Positions 11,187-22,394 of a stretch of 64,000 bases of DNA are shown here, in pieces. Below the pieces are notes generated by a model, which searched no databases, was not told where the DNA came from, and saw only the letters and a program-made list of their open reading frames with translations. The position numbers were made by a program, and so were the translations under genes. This stretch comes from Hermodice carunculata (lineage: Eukaryota; Annelida; Polychaeta; Eunicida; Amphinomidae). Where the stretch lies: positions 65,381,013 to 65,445,012 of the forward strand of contig OZ026630.1 of assembly GCA_964020975.1 (NCBI GenBank). The letters run 5' to 3'. Numbering within the stretch: the stretch's first letter is position 1; the number at the start of each line of letters is the position of its first letter.

Positions 11187-12095
11187 AGCTCAGATGCCAA
11201 ACCTGCACATAGATATCTCTGTTCTCTCCAAGAAAATCTTCCGAGTTGCTAAGAAAACTGTGGAAAACATGTGGAATTCTTTGGATATCCGGACTCTATG
11301 GAAAAATAATTTGCTGAGCTCTTTGGAGAAATGACAGATGTTCCGCAAGACTTACAGAGTATATGGAGTTCCCACTAGGAGATACATGGAAAACAAATGG
11401 AATACCTAGGATCTCCAGCCTCTATGGAAAAAAGGTGTGCAGGGTTCTTTGGTGATCAGACAGACATGTTCCGCAAGTCTTGTGAAGTTTATGGAGAGGT
11501 CTGGAGATGTTTGGAAAATGTATGGAAAGTGAAGACAGAAAAAATTGGGCTAAAAAGATATGGAGAACCGCAGAGAATTTAGCCTTGAAAGTTTCATAGT
11601 CAGAATTTGTGGACTGCCATTTTAAACAGTGGAAAACTGCGGAGAATTAATGGACAACTTTTTTTTTTATTTGTAAAGATGAGTAAACATGGGTGGGGGG
11701 GAGGGTGTTTAAAAACTTATGATGAACTTTTTCCCCTCGGCCCGGCCTGAGGGGTATTGCTATAGGCTGCATCTGTGTGTGAATCCATGTGTGCGTGTGA
11801 TTTCAGTTAGATCTGTCTTTCATTGAAGAACTCACATCATTTTTCCATACAGTTTGTAGATCCTTGGATTTCTATGTTTTCCATGTATCACCTGGGAACT
11901 CCATATACTCTGTAAATCTTGTGGAACATGTCTGTCATTTCTCCAAAGAGCTCCGCAGAGTATTTTTCCTTCGAGTCTGGAGATCCAAGGAATTCCACAT
12001 GCTTTCCACAGTTATCCTAGGAACTCCAGAGATTTCCTTGGAGAGAATGGAGATATCAATGTGCAGGTACACAGACCTCAGATTCTCATTTGCCC
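11187..12095. mobile_element. foldback element with ~240-bp inverted arms
   Basis: The left arm (about 11,187-11,431) and right arm (about 11,832-12,095) are reverse complements with moderate divergence. Shared words include gagctctttggagaaatgac, agagtatatggagttccca, gatacatggaaaac and gtggaaaacatgtggaattc (tgtggaattc on both arms). The 400-bp spacer holds further half-related copies (acagacatgttccgcaagtc near 11,461). No protein of known type is encoded. This is typical of a foldback or long-TIR MITE, and the transcript could form a long hairpin. Confidence 0.75.
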
Positions 12096-12356
12096 CACCC
12101 AAGAATTTAACTAACAAGAACAGGTTTTTCGAGCAGACCTATTGGACATCAAGTTTTGAAGGCAGAAAAAATACAGTATATGAACTAAGCATGGTTGCTT
12201 CAAACCATATTACAATTTCTTTGTTGATGTACAGATATGACACAAAGTCATAAACCCAGAAGTTGATGATGACTCCAGAAAAGCGAGCCTAATGTACTTT
12301 GTCATAACATGTACATGTACAAAACAAATTTTTGGTCAGAAAATCCGGATCTCACT

Positions 12357-12699
12357 GATATATATCTTGTATATATATGCAGCATATATCACGGGATATG
12401 GGCCTACATGAAATAGAAATTTAGAGAGAAAATAATCCACTTCATTCGCATATTGAATCAATAGGACATGTATCATTTTTATTGATGAAGCAAAATTAAG
12501 CTATTTCGCCGAATATAATGAAAATACTAAGATATATATCTTGTATATGCAGCATATATCACGGGATCTGGACCTACATGAAATAGAAATTTAGAGAAAA
12601 ATAATCCACTTCATTAGCATATTAAATCAATAGGAAATGTATCATTTTTATTGATGAAGCAAAATTGAGCTATTTCGCCAAATATAATGAAAATACTAA
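12357..12699. repeat. tandem duplication, 174-bp unit, two copies
   Basis: Copy 1 starts at 12,357 and copy 2 at 12,531, each beginning gatatatatcttgtatat and ending aaaatactaa. They differ by a few substitutions and small indels, so the duplication is relatively recent. Confidence 0.9.
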
Positions 12700-12714
12700 G
12701 TTTTCGTGTTTTTA

Positions 12715-13271
12715 TGTCAGTAACGGGACATTTGACAATCATTTGTGACCACAAATCTGCCATCCTTTATCGCTGCCCTATGATGTTCACACATTTTACA
12801 CAGTACATCAACTGGAGTTGAACTGCGCCCCTCAGCTTATGCACAGGATATTATGAACTGACTTGGAGCTATGTCAGTAACGGGACATCAGAGGGGTCAG
12901 AACTGCAATTTACATGAATCAGCCATGTGCATGTCTCAGGTAAAACATGATGCATGTCCCTTTGCACAAAGGCATGAAAACACACACTCAGGTGACTTCT
13001 TCAAGCAACTCATCGAATAGAAATTCTATTGGGTACACGGTAGAGTAGATGTTAGTAACGGGACATATTTACTCCATGTTTTTTGCACACAACTCTTACC
13101 ACCTATGCTGAATGACTTTTGACATACCAAATCAGATTTTTGGCATTTGTGGAAATTTGGTGATTAATATAAACTTATAATTGTCTTATATTTGTTCAGT
13201 GAATCAACATAAAGATATTTGATATCTTGTAATATCACAACATCAATTTGGACACATCAGTAACGGGACAA
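12715..13271. repeat. four spaced copies of ATGTCAGTAACGGGACAT
   Basis: Aligned on taacgggaca, copies start at 12,721, 12,878, 13,056 and 13,261, giving spacings of 157, 178 and 205 bp. The first two are identical over 18 bp and have 5-bp inverted arms (atgtc…gacat) round agtaacgg. The third has one change and the fourth keeps the core. The DNA between sites is not obviously repeated. A fifth near copy (ctgtcagtaatgggacat) is at about 9,951. The function is unknown. Confidence 0.8.
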
Positions 13272-13487
13272 ATATGGTAACTGATGAGTACCAATTTTTG
13301 CAAGTTCTTTGCCAATGACTTCCACTTTAGTTGCCAAAGTAGGTCTGTGAACACAGAATGTAAATAGATGTGCAAGTTATTACTGCACACTTTTATCATG
13401 CAGATCTGGCCTTAGACATCGTTTGGTACCAAGTTATCGCAATTCACCCAAATGTATTCTTAGTGACAATTCACTGTAATTTATATA

Positions 13488-14331
13488 CAGTAAAATCTGT
13501 CCGAGTGGGCACCTGTGTTTAGTGGGCACTTTTGCTCGGTCCCATTTTTCCCCATTAGGTCCCATGTTAATGGACCCTCTGCTAAGTAGGCACCTGTCTT
13601 GTGCGCAGTGAGCACCCTAAAAGGGTATTTTGTATGCCTTTATTTGCTGAAGTGGGCACCATAATTAATCTTTTTATTTTTGTTAACCCTTCAAATATCT
13701 CCCAATAATATGCCAAACTGCACTTTTTCTTACCGACAGGAGGATGCAAAGGCACAGAGCATGTGCTACTGTGTTTTCTTAGCATAATGTTGCTCTACTA
13801 ATCTCTTTGAAAGCTATTTACCTTGCTTAGGGGGCTGTGGATGACTCTAAAATGTATTGGCCTGAATCACTTAAATTTGAGGCATCAATGAACAAAATCC
13901 TGGTTGAAACAAGAAAAACCACACAAAGAAAGCGTTAAAATAAATGATTATATATAGTGGTAAGCTGACATAGCAGGGCTGATATGCTTCTGCAAGTATC
14001 TACGAATACGTGCAGTGTGAAGACTGTTTAGCATAACATGTACAAGGACATACATGTAGTGGCAAAGACTTTTTCAAGTGACATTAAACACTGAAATTGA
14101 TGTTTCAAATGCATAATTTTTTCAATCAGTAGTTGTCATTTAGCTATCAAATTACTGGTTAATAAAAGGAAGTATGTCAAGGATGTTGTTTTTAATCTGT
14201 TCTCAATGAATGCCCTGTACAGCCCCCTGCAGAGTGTTATGTACACATACATGTACTTGACAATGTGACCCTCCTCTAAGTGGGCACTTTTGCCCGGTCC
14301 CAAGGGTGCCCACTTAACACAGGTTTTATGT
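13488..14331. mobile_element. TIR element with GTGGGCAC-type ends
   Basis: The left end is cagtaaaatctgtccgagtg then ggcacc. The right end inverted is cataaaacctgtgttaagtg then ggcaccc. The phrase agtgggcacttttgctcggt also occurs near both ends in direct orientation (13,530 and 14,277), so the termini are compound. Nothing encoding a transposase is recognised in the 0.84 kb, suggesting a non-autonomous element. The boundaries are uncertain by a few bases. Confidence 0.6.
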
Positions 14332-15289
14332 GATTTTGTGTTTTAGTCTTAGTCTTTCATATTAATTTTGTTAAAAAATTATAGGTCTTATGCCTTTTTG
14401 GTTCAAAAAAGTGTAAAACATTCTGTATTGACGTTTGACTTTAGTCTAAATAGGCCTATGTACAGATCTTATTACACAGGTCCTTTTGCCAAAATGACAG
14501 TGACAGCAACATGTTGCATACGCCCTTTTGTTTTTTGGCTCTAACTCAAAATTGCATCTATGCTACATACCCCCTTTTACCTTGACAGCAACTAAATGAA
14601 ACGTACCTGCTTTCACATAATGCTGTACTTTTTTACCTTTAGGTACCTTTAAAGGTCAAATCAGGGTCATTAGTCATTGAAATCTTTGTATATGAAAATT
14701 TTTGCATTTTTGAGGCTGTAGGTACAATATTCATAGGAAATGATACATTTGCTTTCATGTGGTGCTGTCGTTTTGACATTGAATGACTTTTAAAGCTCAA
14801 AACAAGGCTAATGGCAATTATAGCCTTTGTACACTGGAAATGGAAAATCTTGTAAATGACCATGGTTACTATTCAAAACATGAATAGGAAATGCATGAAT
14901 AATCAGATAACTGCACGCCTGAGGTTTTTCCTGCCTTGCACAATATATTTGTGTTTGCAGAGATATGCCCTGTAGAATATGTTAATGTGTTCTGAGAGAT
15001 TTGGCTAAAGTGCATTGATAATCCAATATTTGTAGCGTATATTTGTCAGAGATTACGATCCAACAGTAGATGATATTTACTATAGACAATGTGTTGTTGA
15101 TGAACAGGTTGCATGATTACAAATATTTGATACTCCCGGTAACACAGATTACAGATCATTCTTGGATCGTTCCATAGAGACTGCTGATGGTTTCGTGTGC
15201 TTATTTTCATTGGATGATTACAGCACAATCATAGGAACTGAAACACTTATTGAACATATACAAACTTCCAAGCAACAAGATGCCAAACC
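14332..15289. other. interspersed repeat remnants, no gene
   Basis: The part at 14,450-14,900 shares words with 9,480-9,760 (see that entry). The frame at 15,162-15,413 falls partly into the AGCTCAGCTG family text (gtaccccaggtggacctcta) and is not considered coding. Confidence 0.4.
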
Positions 15290-17152
15290 TAAAATTCATG
15301 TTGGGACAAAATCAAACCTGGACAGTCACTCCAAGTCAGTGCACATGCACAGGGGTTGGATGTACCCCAGGTGGACCTCTACCAAGTTAGCGAAGGATAT
15401 GATAATGCAATAATTATTCTCTTTTTTTATGAATATTTTTATTGATTTTTTGAAAAAAAAATCTTTATCTCAAGAACTACTTGGCCACCAGGTGGCACTG
15501 CCATTTTTTCATTTTATTTTTCTATGAATTATGCACCAAACTTTGCTAGCACTGTACATGTATATAGCTATATAGACAACAGTGCATGTGTTGCAAAACT
15601 ATAAAGTATATTCTAGTCAGCAAAGCATGGGATCATCAAGATCCTCTTGTTCGTTTTTGGGGTAAATCTTAAAAAATATTTTTCTCCGAAAACACTCACC
15701 CAATTGTTTTGATATCACACATCAACACTCATAAGGACTCCTAGTTCTTAATTTGTTCACCAGGTGGCGCTGCGGTTTTTTCTATTTTTTAGCTCAGCTG
15801 ATTGTCAGTCAGTTGACCTTATCTTATGGTCGTCCATCCGCAGTCAACAATTTACATTTTCGACTTCTCCAAAACCACTGGTCAGATTCACTTCAAACTT
15901 GGTGGCGATGTACCTTGGGTGGGTCTCTACCAAGTTTGTTCAAGTAGTCATGGTCCAGTAATTTTTGGATATTTTATGATCTTGTTTTGTTCATTTTTTG
16001 GCAAAGTCTTGAAAAATCTTCTTCTCCAAAATGGCTTGGTCAATTGCTTCGAAATTGCATAGGCACACTTCTGGGGACCCCTAGACCTTAAGGTGTTCAA
16101 TAGGTGGCACTGCAATTTTTTTTTATTTTTTAAAGGAATTTTTGTGTGTTTTTGTTATTTTTGACTTCTTCTCCAAAACCGTCTCTCACATTATGCTGGA
16201 ACATGGTGTAAATGTTTCTTATAGAAGGGTCACACGGGTATGTTCACCAGTTTGTGTTGCTGTGGATCCCTGATTTTTAACATTTTTTCAATTTGGGTAC
16301 TTATTGGATGGATTGGTAGACTTCATTTTCAAGGTCACAGAACCACTTGCCTGAATTTTTATGTTCATTTAGCAACTTGAGAACTCTATCAAGTGGGACT
16401 TTGATGTTGCACATGTTAGTCATCTACTATGGGGTCACATTCACACAGTACAATGAATGTTAGTGACCCTGATATTATTTCCAAGGGGACAGGTTCACTT
16501 TCCTGAGTTTAACTATTTATTTCATAACTTGAGAACTATTTGAGTTAGGACCTTGACATTGTGCATGGTGGTGGTCCTCTGTTAAGGGCAGACACACAAT
16601 ATGTGTATGACCTTGAACTTATTCCCAATGTCAAAGTGCCACTAATGTCATCAATTTCTAGGTCAGCTGAGCACGGCCTGTTTACACAGGCTTCTTGTAT
16701 GTGATTTTTTGGGTGTTTTTGCTATTTCGACCTCTTTTCCAGAACCGTCACTCAGATTGAGCTGAAACAGTGTGGATATGTTCTCGTGGGAGGGTCAAAC
16801 AAGTTGTTCTCTAGGCGGTAATGCTGTGGATTCCTGATTTTTTTTTACATTTTTTTTTTCAATTCGGGTAGTTACCGCTAAATATGCACCTTTCGGATTG
16901 ATTACTAAATGTAATTCAATGGGCAGTCTAATGCTAATTTACAGTTTTGACTTCTTCTGTAAAACTGCCATTCAGATTGACTTTAAACTTGGTCGCAATG
17001 TACCTTGGGTGGGTCTCTAGCAGATTGTTCAAATGGACACGCTCCATTGAGTTTTTATGAATTTCCTTGTTCGTTTTGGGGGCAAATCTTAAAAAAAAAT
17101 TAAGGGTATATATGTAGATGTCAGCTTAGCACATCACTGTCACAGACTTCTT
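15290..17152 (+). mobile_element. AGCTCAGCTG...CTTGTT family, outer copy
   Basis: Family phrases recur: a 'gtaccttgggtgggtctcta' type line, caccaggtggcgctgcggtt, and gacttcttctccaaaaccg. The right end at 17,152 reads acagacttcttgttc. The copy is interrupted by a second copy at 15,786-16,697. The left edge is not sharp. No coding capacity is seen. Confidence 0.5.
15786..16697 (+). mobile_element. AGCTCAGCTG...CTTGTT family, copy nested in its own family
   Basis: Starts agctcagctgattgtcagtc and ends cggcctgtttacacaggctt then cttg, where gcctg…caggc forms a hairpin just before the end. Flanking text joins as ctatttttta + tgtgatttttt, matching the uninterrupted relative at 18,950-18,975. A TA dinucleotide sits on both sides, consistent with a TA target duplication. 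Confidence 0.65.
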
Positions 17153-17483
17153 GTTCATGACAGTCATCATTTTATGTTGCAACTATGACATTTCATCATC
17201 TTTGGATATTGATTGATGATGTGTTCCTTGATGGATATTCAGGTCTTGCCATGTATTTGGAGATGTTTGTGATGATTGTTCGTCACTATTTGGATGGTTT
17301 TTGAATCAGAAAGATTTTCAGACTATGATGTTGACACGTGAATGGTCTCATACTATTGAGGCTTGTGTCAGATACTTGAAGTTACTTAACTTTCTTGAAT
17401 GCAGTAATATAGTGGTTTTTTTGTTATATGCAAAGTAATACTGAGAAAATTAATCACTGTGTCCAATTTACTCCAGGGAAACC

Positions 17484-20400
17484 AAGGAAACGCCAAAAAA
17501 GAAAAGAAAAAGACAGCCTCTCGACACAAGTGGACCCAGGAAGAATTAGAAGAGGTCCACACCATTTTTTGAGGTGTTCATCTCAGCAAAAAAGACACCA
17601 GGACAGGCAGATTTGGAAAAGGCTATGAAAATCTCCAAGAAAAAAAAAAGGGGTTCCATTTGGAACTGAAGAGAGACATTAAAAATAGGTGTCCTGGATA
17701 ATATGTCGCAGTTAGGCCTCCAGGACAGGCATGTGACAATTTTTCTGCTGCAAGAAACGCAAAAAAAAAAAAAAAAAAAAAAAAAAGTCTCCCAAAGACA
17801 CAAGTGGACCATAAGATGAGGTGCACATCATTTTTAGAGACTTCATTTCAGCAAAAAGGATACCAGGACTGGCGGATGTGGTAGGTCTATGAAAATCTCC
17901 AGGAAAAAACAAGGTTCCTTTTGAATCTGAAGAGAGATAACATTGAAAAAAACATGTGCTGGATAATATGTCCCAGTTTGCGCTCCTGGAATGGCATGTG
18001 ACAATTTTCTGGCTGTAAGAAACGCCAAAAAAAAAAAAAAAAATAGTAAAAAATAAAAAATAGAATATTAAAGACAGCCTCTCAAAGACACAAATGGACC
18101 CAGGAAGAACCAGATGAGGTGCTCACCATTTTTTAGTACTTCATCTCAACAAAAAAGGCACCAGGACTGACAGGTGTGGAAAAGGCTATGAAAATCTCCA
18201 AGGAAAAAACAAGGTTCCATTAGGGAACTGAAGAGAGATAAAAAAAAAGGTGTCCTGGATATTTTTTTTCCTCTGGATAATATGTCGCAGTTTGTCCTCC
18301 AGGACATGTGACAATTTTCTGGCTGAAAGAAATGCCAAAAAAAAGAATGTTAAAGACAGCCTCTCAAAGACAAAGTGGACCTAGGAAGAGCTAGATGAGG
18401 TGGACACCATTTTTACCTCAGTTGACCTGTCAGTCAGCTGACCTTTTGTGAGAATCCTGCTGTCCGTCGTCCACCAGTTGCCTTTTGTGGGTGACTGCCT
18501 GTTTCAAGTTAGGAGTGAAATTTGTTTCTTCACATTGGTTTTGGAAGATGAATTTTGATCCTTTGGTAACTCTGGAATCTCTTTGCTGTCATTGTTGGGT
18601 TTGATATTTATGAATATGGGTCATGATTTTCTACATAAGTGTATCATAGTAGAGACGTCCGTTGTCCATCCACAATTCACATTTTCGAATTCTTCTCCAA
18701 AGCTGTCAGCCACATTCACTTCAAACTTGGTAGGAATATGCTTTGGATGGGTGTCTACAAAGAGTGTTCAAATGGTCATGCTCCATCGTTTTTTTTTTAA
18801 TTTTTTATGAATTTTTTTGTTCTTTTTGGGGGCAAATCTTAAAAAATCTTCTTCTCCCAAACGGCTCACTCAATTGCATTGATATCTCACAGGGACCCCC
18901 CCGGAATTATTAGTTCTTCATTTGTGCACCAGGTGGCGCTGCGATTTTTTCTTCTATTTTTTATGATTTTTGCTGTGGTTTTACTGTTTTTTTTACTTCT
19001 TGTCCAGAACCTTCACTTCACTCAGGTTAAACTGAAGCTTGGTGGATATGTTTCTTGTGGAAGGGTCAAGCAAAGTTGTTCACAAGGTGGCACTGCGATG
19101 GATTCCTGATTTTTAACGATTTTTTCAATTCGGGTACTTGTAGGTCAATGCAGCTTTCCTATTGATTACTATGCAAGTCAATTGGCATTCCAGTGCCAAT
19201 TTAGATTTCTGATTTCTCCAAAACCGTCATCCAGATTGACTTCAAACTTGGTGGCAATGTACTTTGGATGTTTTTTTACCAGTTTTGTTAAAATGGTCAC
19301 ACTTCATTGATTTTTGGATATTTAATGGATTTTTTTGTTCTTTTTTAAGACAAATCTTAAAAAATCATCTTTTCCACAATCGCTCACCCAATTGCTTTGA
19401 TATTAAGTAAGAACGTTCCTAGGGACTCCTAGTTCGTAATTTGTTCACCAGGTGGTGCTGCAATCTATTTCATTTTTTTTTTTATGAATTCTTTAGTGAT
19501 TTCGGTACTTGTGACTTCTGCAGATCCGTTACTCAAATTAAGTTGAAGCATTATGAATATGTTCCTTGTGAAAGGGTTAAGCAAAGATGTTCACTAGGTA
19601 TCACTGCTGTGGATTCCTGATTTTTAATGATATTTTTCAATTCTGGTACTTATCGGTAAATGCACCTTTTCTATTGCTTACTATGCAGGTCAGTGGACAT
19701 TCTAAAGGTAGTTCATATTTTGGACTTCTCTGAAGAAACTGTCATTCAGATTCACTTCAAACTTGGTGACAATATACCTTGGGTGGGTCTATACTATGTT
19801 TAGTCAAATGGTCATGCTCAAGTAATTTTTGGATTTTTCATGGTTTTTTTTCGAAAAGTTTTGATAGGAAAGTTTAACATGGGAATTTCTTGTAATGATT
19901 TTAATTTAAATAATTTTGGTGAGATTTGAACGAAACTTGGTAGGGGTGTACCTTTTATAAGTGTCTACCTATTTTGAGCAGATGGTCACGCTCCAGTGAT
20001 GTTTGGACCCTGACCTCATTCCCAATGTCACAGGACAACTGACGTGAAATTTAATGTTCACTTGATAACTTGAGATCTGTTTTGAGTTGTGACCTTGATG
20101 TTGCACATGTTAATGTTTGTGTATGAAGGTCATGCTTAGACAGTACATGAGTGACCTTGATTTCGTTTCTGGTGTCACAGCTCAACATACCTGGATTTTA
20201 CTCTTCACAAGAACTTGAGAACTACTTGAACTGGGATTTTGATGTTGCATATATTAGTGTTTTTCTATAAAGGTCAGACCTACTCAGAACATGGGTGACC
20301 TTGATCCGATCCCAAGTTCCACAGAGCCACAAGTGTGATGAATATCTAGGTCAGCTGAGCATGGGCTGTTCACACAGCCCTCTTGTTAAGGACTTCATCT

Positions 20401-20570
20401 CAGCAAAAAAGACACCAGGACAGGCAGATATGGAAAGGGCTGTGAAAATCTCTAGGAAAAAACAAGGTTCCATTCGGAAACTGAAGAGAGATAACATTTA
20501 AAAAAAGGTGTGCTGGATAATATGTTGCAGTTTGCCCTCCAGAACTGGCAATTTTCTGGCTGTATAATAT
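17484..20570 (+). pseudogene. tandem array of a Myb/SANT-like coding fragment, split by an insertion
   Basis: Units start at about 17,484, 17,752, 18,017 and 18,327, each opening aagaaacgccaaaaaa and closing gacaattttctggctg. The fourth is cut at 18,415 and resumes at 20,385. In the best-preserved frames unit 1 reads HKWTQEELEEVHTIF and unit 4 reads KDFISAKKTPGQADMERAVK followed by ISRKKQGSIRKLKRDNI. The pattern (basic stretch, W-T-x-E-E, then a K-x-P-G motif, then a basic helix) resembles the Myb/SANT-like DNA-binding segments of transposon- or zinc-finger-associated proteins in animals; that assignment is inference. Unit lengths of about 265-310 bp are not multiples of three, and units 1 to 3 carry stops or frameshifts, so the array is non-coding now. 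Confidence 0.6.
18416..20384 (+). mobile_element. AGCTCAGCTG...CTTGTT family, full-looking copy inserted in the Myb-like array
   Basis: The insertion begins cctcagttgacctgtcagtc and ends gtcagctgagcatgggctgt then tcacacagccctcttg, with a ggctgt/acagcc hairpin at the 3' end. Removing it rejoins unit 4 of the host array. The interior, about 1.97 kb, contains several near-repeats of 'aaacttggtggcaatgtact' and 'caccaggtggcgctgcgatt'. No open frame of note. It is the best-bounded copy of the family in this window. Confidence 0.7.
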
Positions 20571-22163
20571 ACTGTGTCACATGATACCTGTCAAAACAGA
20601 TCGTAATAAGATGCTGTCTTTTGTAACCATGAGCCAATTGTTAAAAAGAATATTCGCCCTGCAGAAGCACTATGAACAACAAAGTTGGGCCAATCAGTTG
20701 TCTGTTATTGACATTGATCTTGAGTTCATTACAAAATTTTAAATTAAAGGAATATCTTTTTTGTTTAGTGAATCAGTTATTAAATGCCTGCAATTATTAC
20801 ATGTCGATTTCTTCCAAGTATAGTTCTAGTATGTTCCAGGTTCTGAGTTTTTGATGACTTGGATGTTTGCGTAGCTTAACCCTATATTGGTCATATTGCC
20901 CATAAGCGCCCACCGTAGATCAAAGTTCAGAGCGTCCATAAGAGCCTGAGACAGACAAGCAAAATTCGCTCACCTCTATTGGTCAAAGTTTAGGCTAAAT
21001 CATATTCAATAGCGTCATCAATGGTCTTTTATTACCTCATCTTGCATAAAATAACCTTTGAAATAAACTAATCCGACAAAAATGGTCACAGCAACGTGTA
21101 ATTCATTATAATGGTGATCGAGCGGACGAAATGTCAACTTTGGCCGCCATTTTGAAACTTCCAGTTTTTTACGATCTCGACATCGTGACTTTCCGAGCTC
21201 AATAAACATTCCTGAATGCAAAAATGCAATTTAATCGTGAACAGCCGTCATCTTCAGCCTTTACTATCAGGTCCATAGCTATGCACATCTGGACTGTTTA
21301 CGTTTTACTTGCGCTCTTGAATCACTTCACACCGGCGATCATGACTTCAACTTTAAGTGAATTGTGATGGTTTGCAGGATTTTCTACCCATGGAAATGAT
21401 ACTGTGAAAACTACATTTATATTCCATGTGACATTCGTAGTTTCCATATAAAGGCATATTTGGAGTGGCCCATGTTAAACCAATAGGGATGGCATTTTTT
21501 TTCCTCAGCAGTTTATGCACTTATGACTGGATACTTTGCATATGATTGTGATGTTCACAGTACATAATAAACATGCAATACATACATCGTTCCAGTGACA
21601 TTTGACTCCAGTTGAAAATTTCTGGCAAATATGTCAATTTACATCATAACAATCGTGGTTATGGATTATCTACATTTTACAATCATAGGCTGATGTAATT
21701 TTAAAGAATGAGGTAAATGGCTCTCTCTACCCGTAAAGCTTAACAGTCATGGTTATATTATACAAGTATTCCACTCGTTATATGTTGAAATTGATCTTGA
21801 ATTATTTTATAATCTTGGACTTGAAGTTTGTGTGTCTTTTCTTTGTTATAATATGGACATGGTATGCAAGGGCCATTTGTGAATCCTAATTTTATCAATG
21901 AATGTTTAAAGGATCCAAACAGACATAAATGATTCTTTTCAATCCATTGCTGTTTGTAATTTCTATGACAGCATTAGTGTATTGGGATGACAGAAAATCA
22001 TTTTTTTTTTTTGTATTGAGAACATGAAAATATTTTGTTCCAAAAGGTGTCTCTAGAAACAAGTGATTGCGTTGGTTGAAACATACATATGAGGATGATA
22101 TATTTGCTTGACCTTTCCTGTGACCAATAACCTTGACCTTCAATGACAAGGGTTAAATAAAGG
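20571..22163. other. no gene recognised; one YY1-like site
   Basis: AT-rich. On the minus strand at about 21,143-21,158 the sequence caaaatggcggccaaag matches the AAnATGGCGGC type of YY1 site often found at animal gene starts. The frame it opens is only about 14 codons. No other support for a promoter. Confidence 0.35.
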
Positions 22164-22394
22164 TTAAATATCTTGCAATCTAGGAACCATAATGCCACGT
22201 TTAAAATGTCTATATGTCAAATAGTGACCTAACTGTTCAAATTCTTGCATATTTTCACGGATGAAGAGGGTAAAAAGTAGGGTGCCTCGGTAACCAGATT
22301 TCAACCTTTTGGCTGCCACTGTGACTTGTTTATCCTGCATTTTTGTAAAGTACAGATTCGAACCTTTCAGAAAAAGTACGATACAATTTGGCAC
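22164..22394 (-). other. exon-like open frame, possible second exon of the 23.5-kb gene
   Basis: A frame reading SNLYFTKMQDKQVTVAAKRL then KSGYRGTLLFTLFIRENMQE. An acceptor-like tttttctgaaag lies at about 22,364, and its phase would fit the phase-1 donor of the exon at 23,545. No good downstream donor is seen and no domain is recognised, so this is weak. Confidence 0.15.

Noticed and set aside
18879-19109. Hydrophobic frame (FFLLFFMIFAVVLLFF) as a membrane protein
   Set aside because: Lies in T-rich non-coding repeat sequence shared with other family copies that have no such frame.
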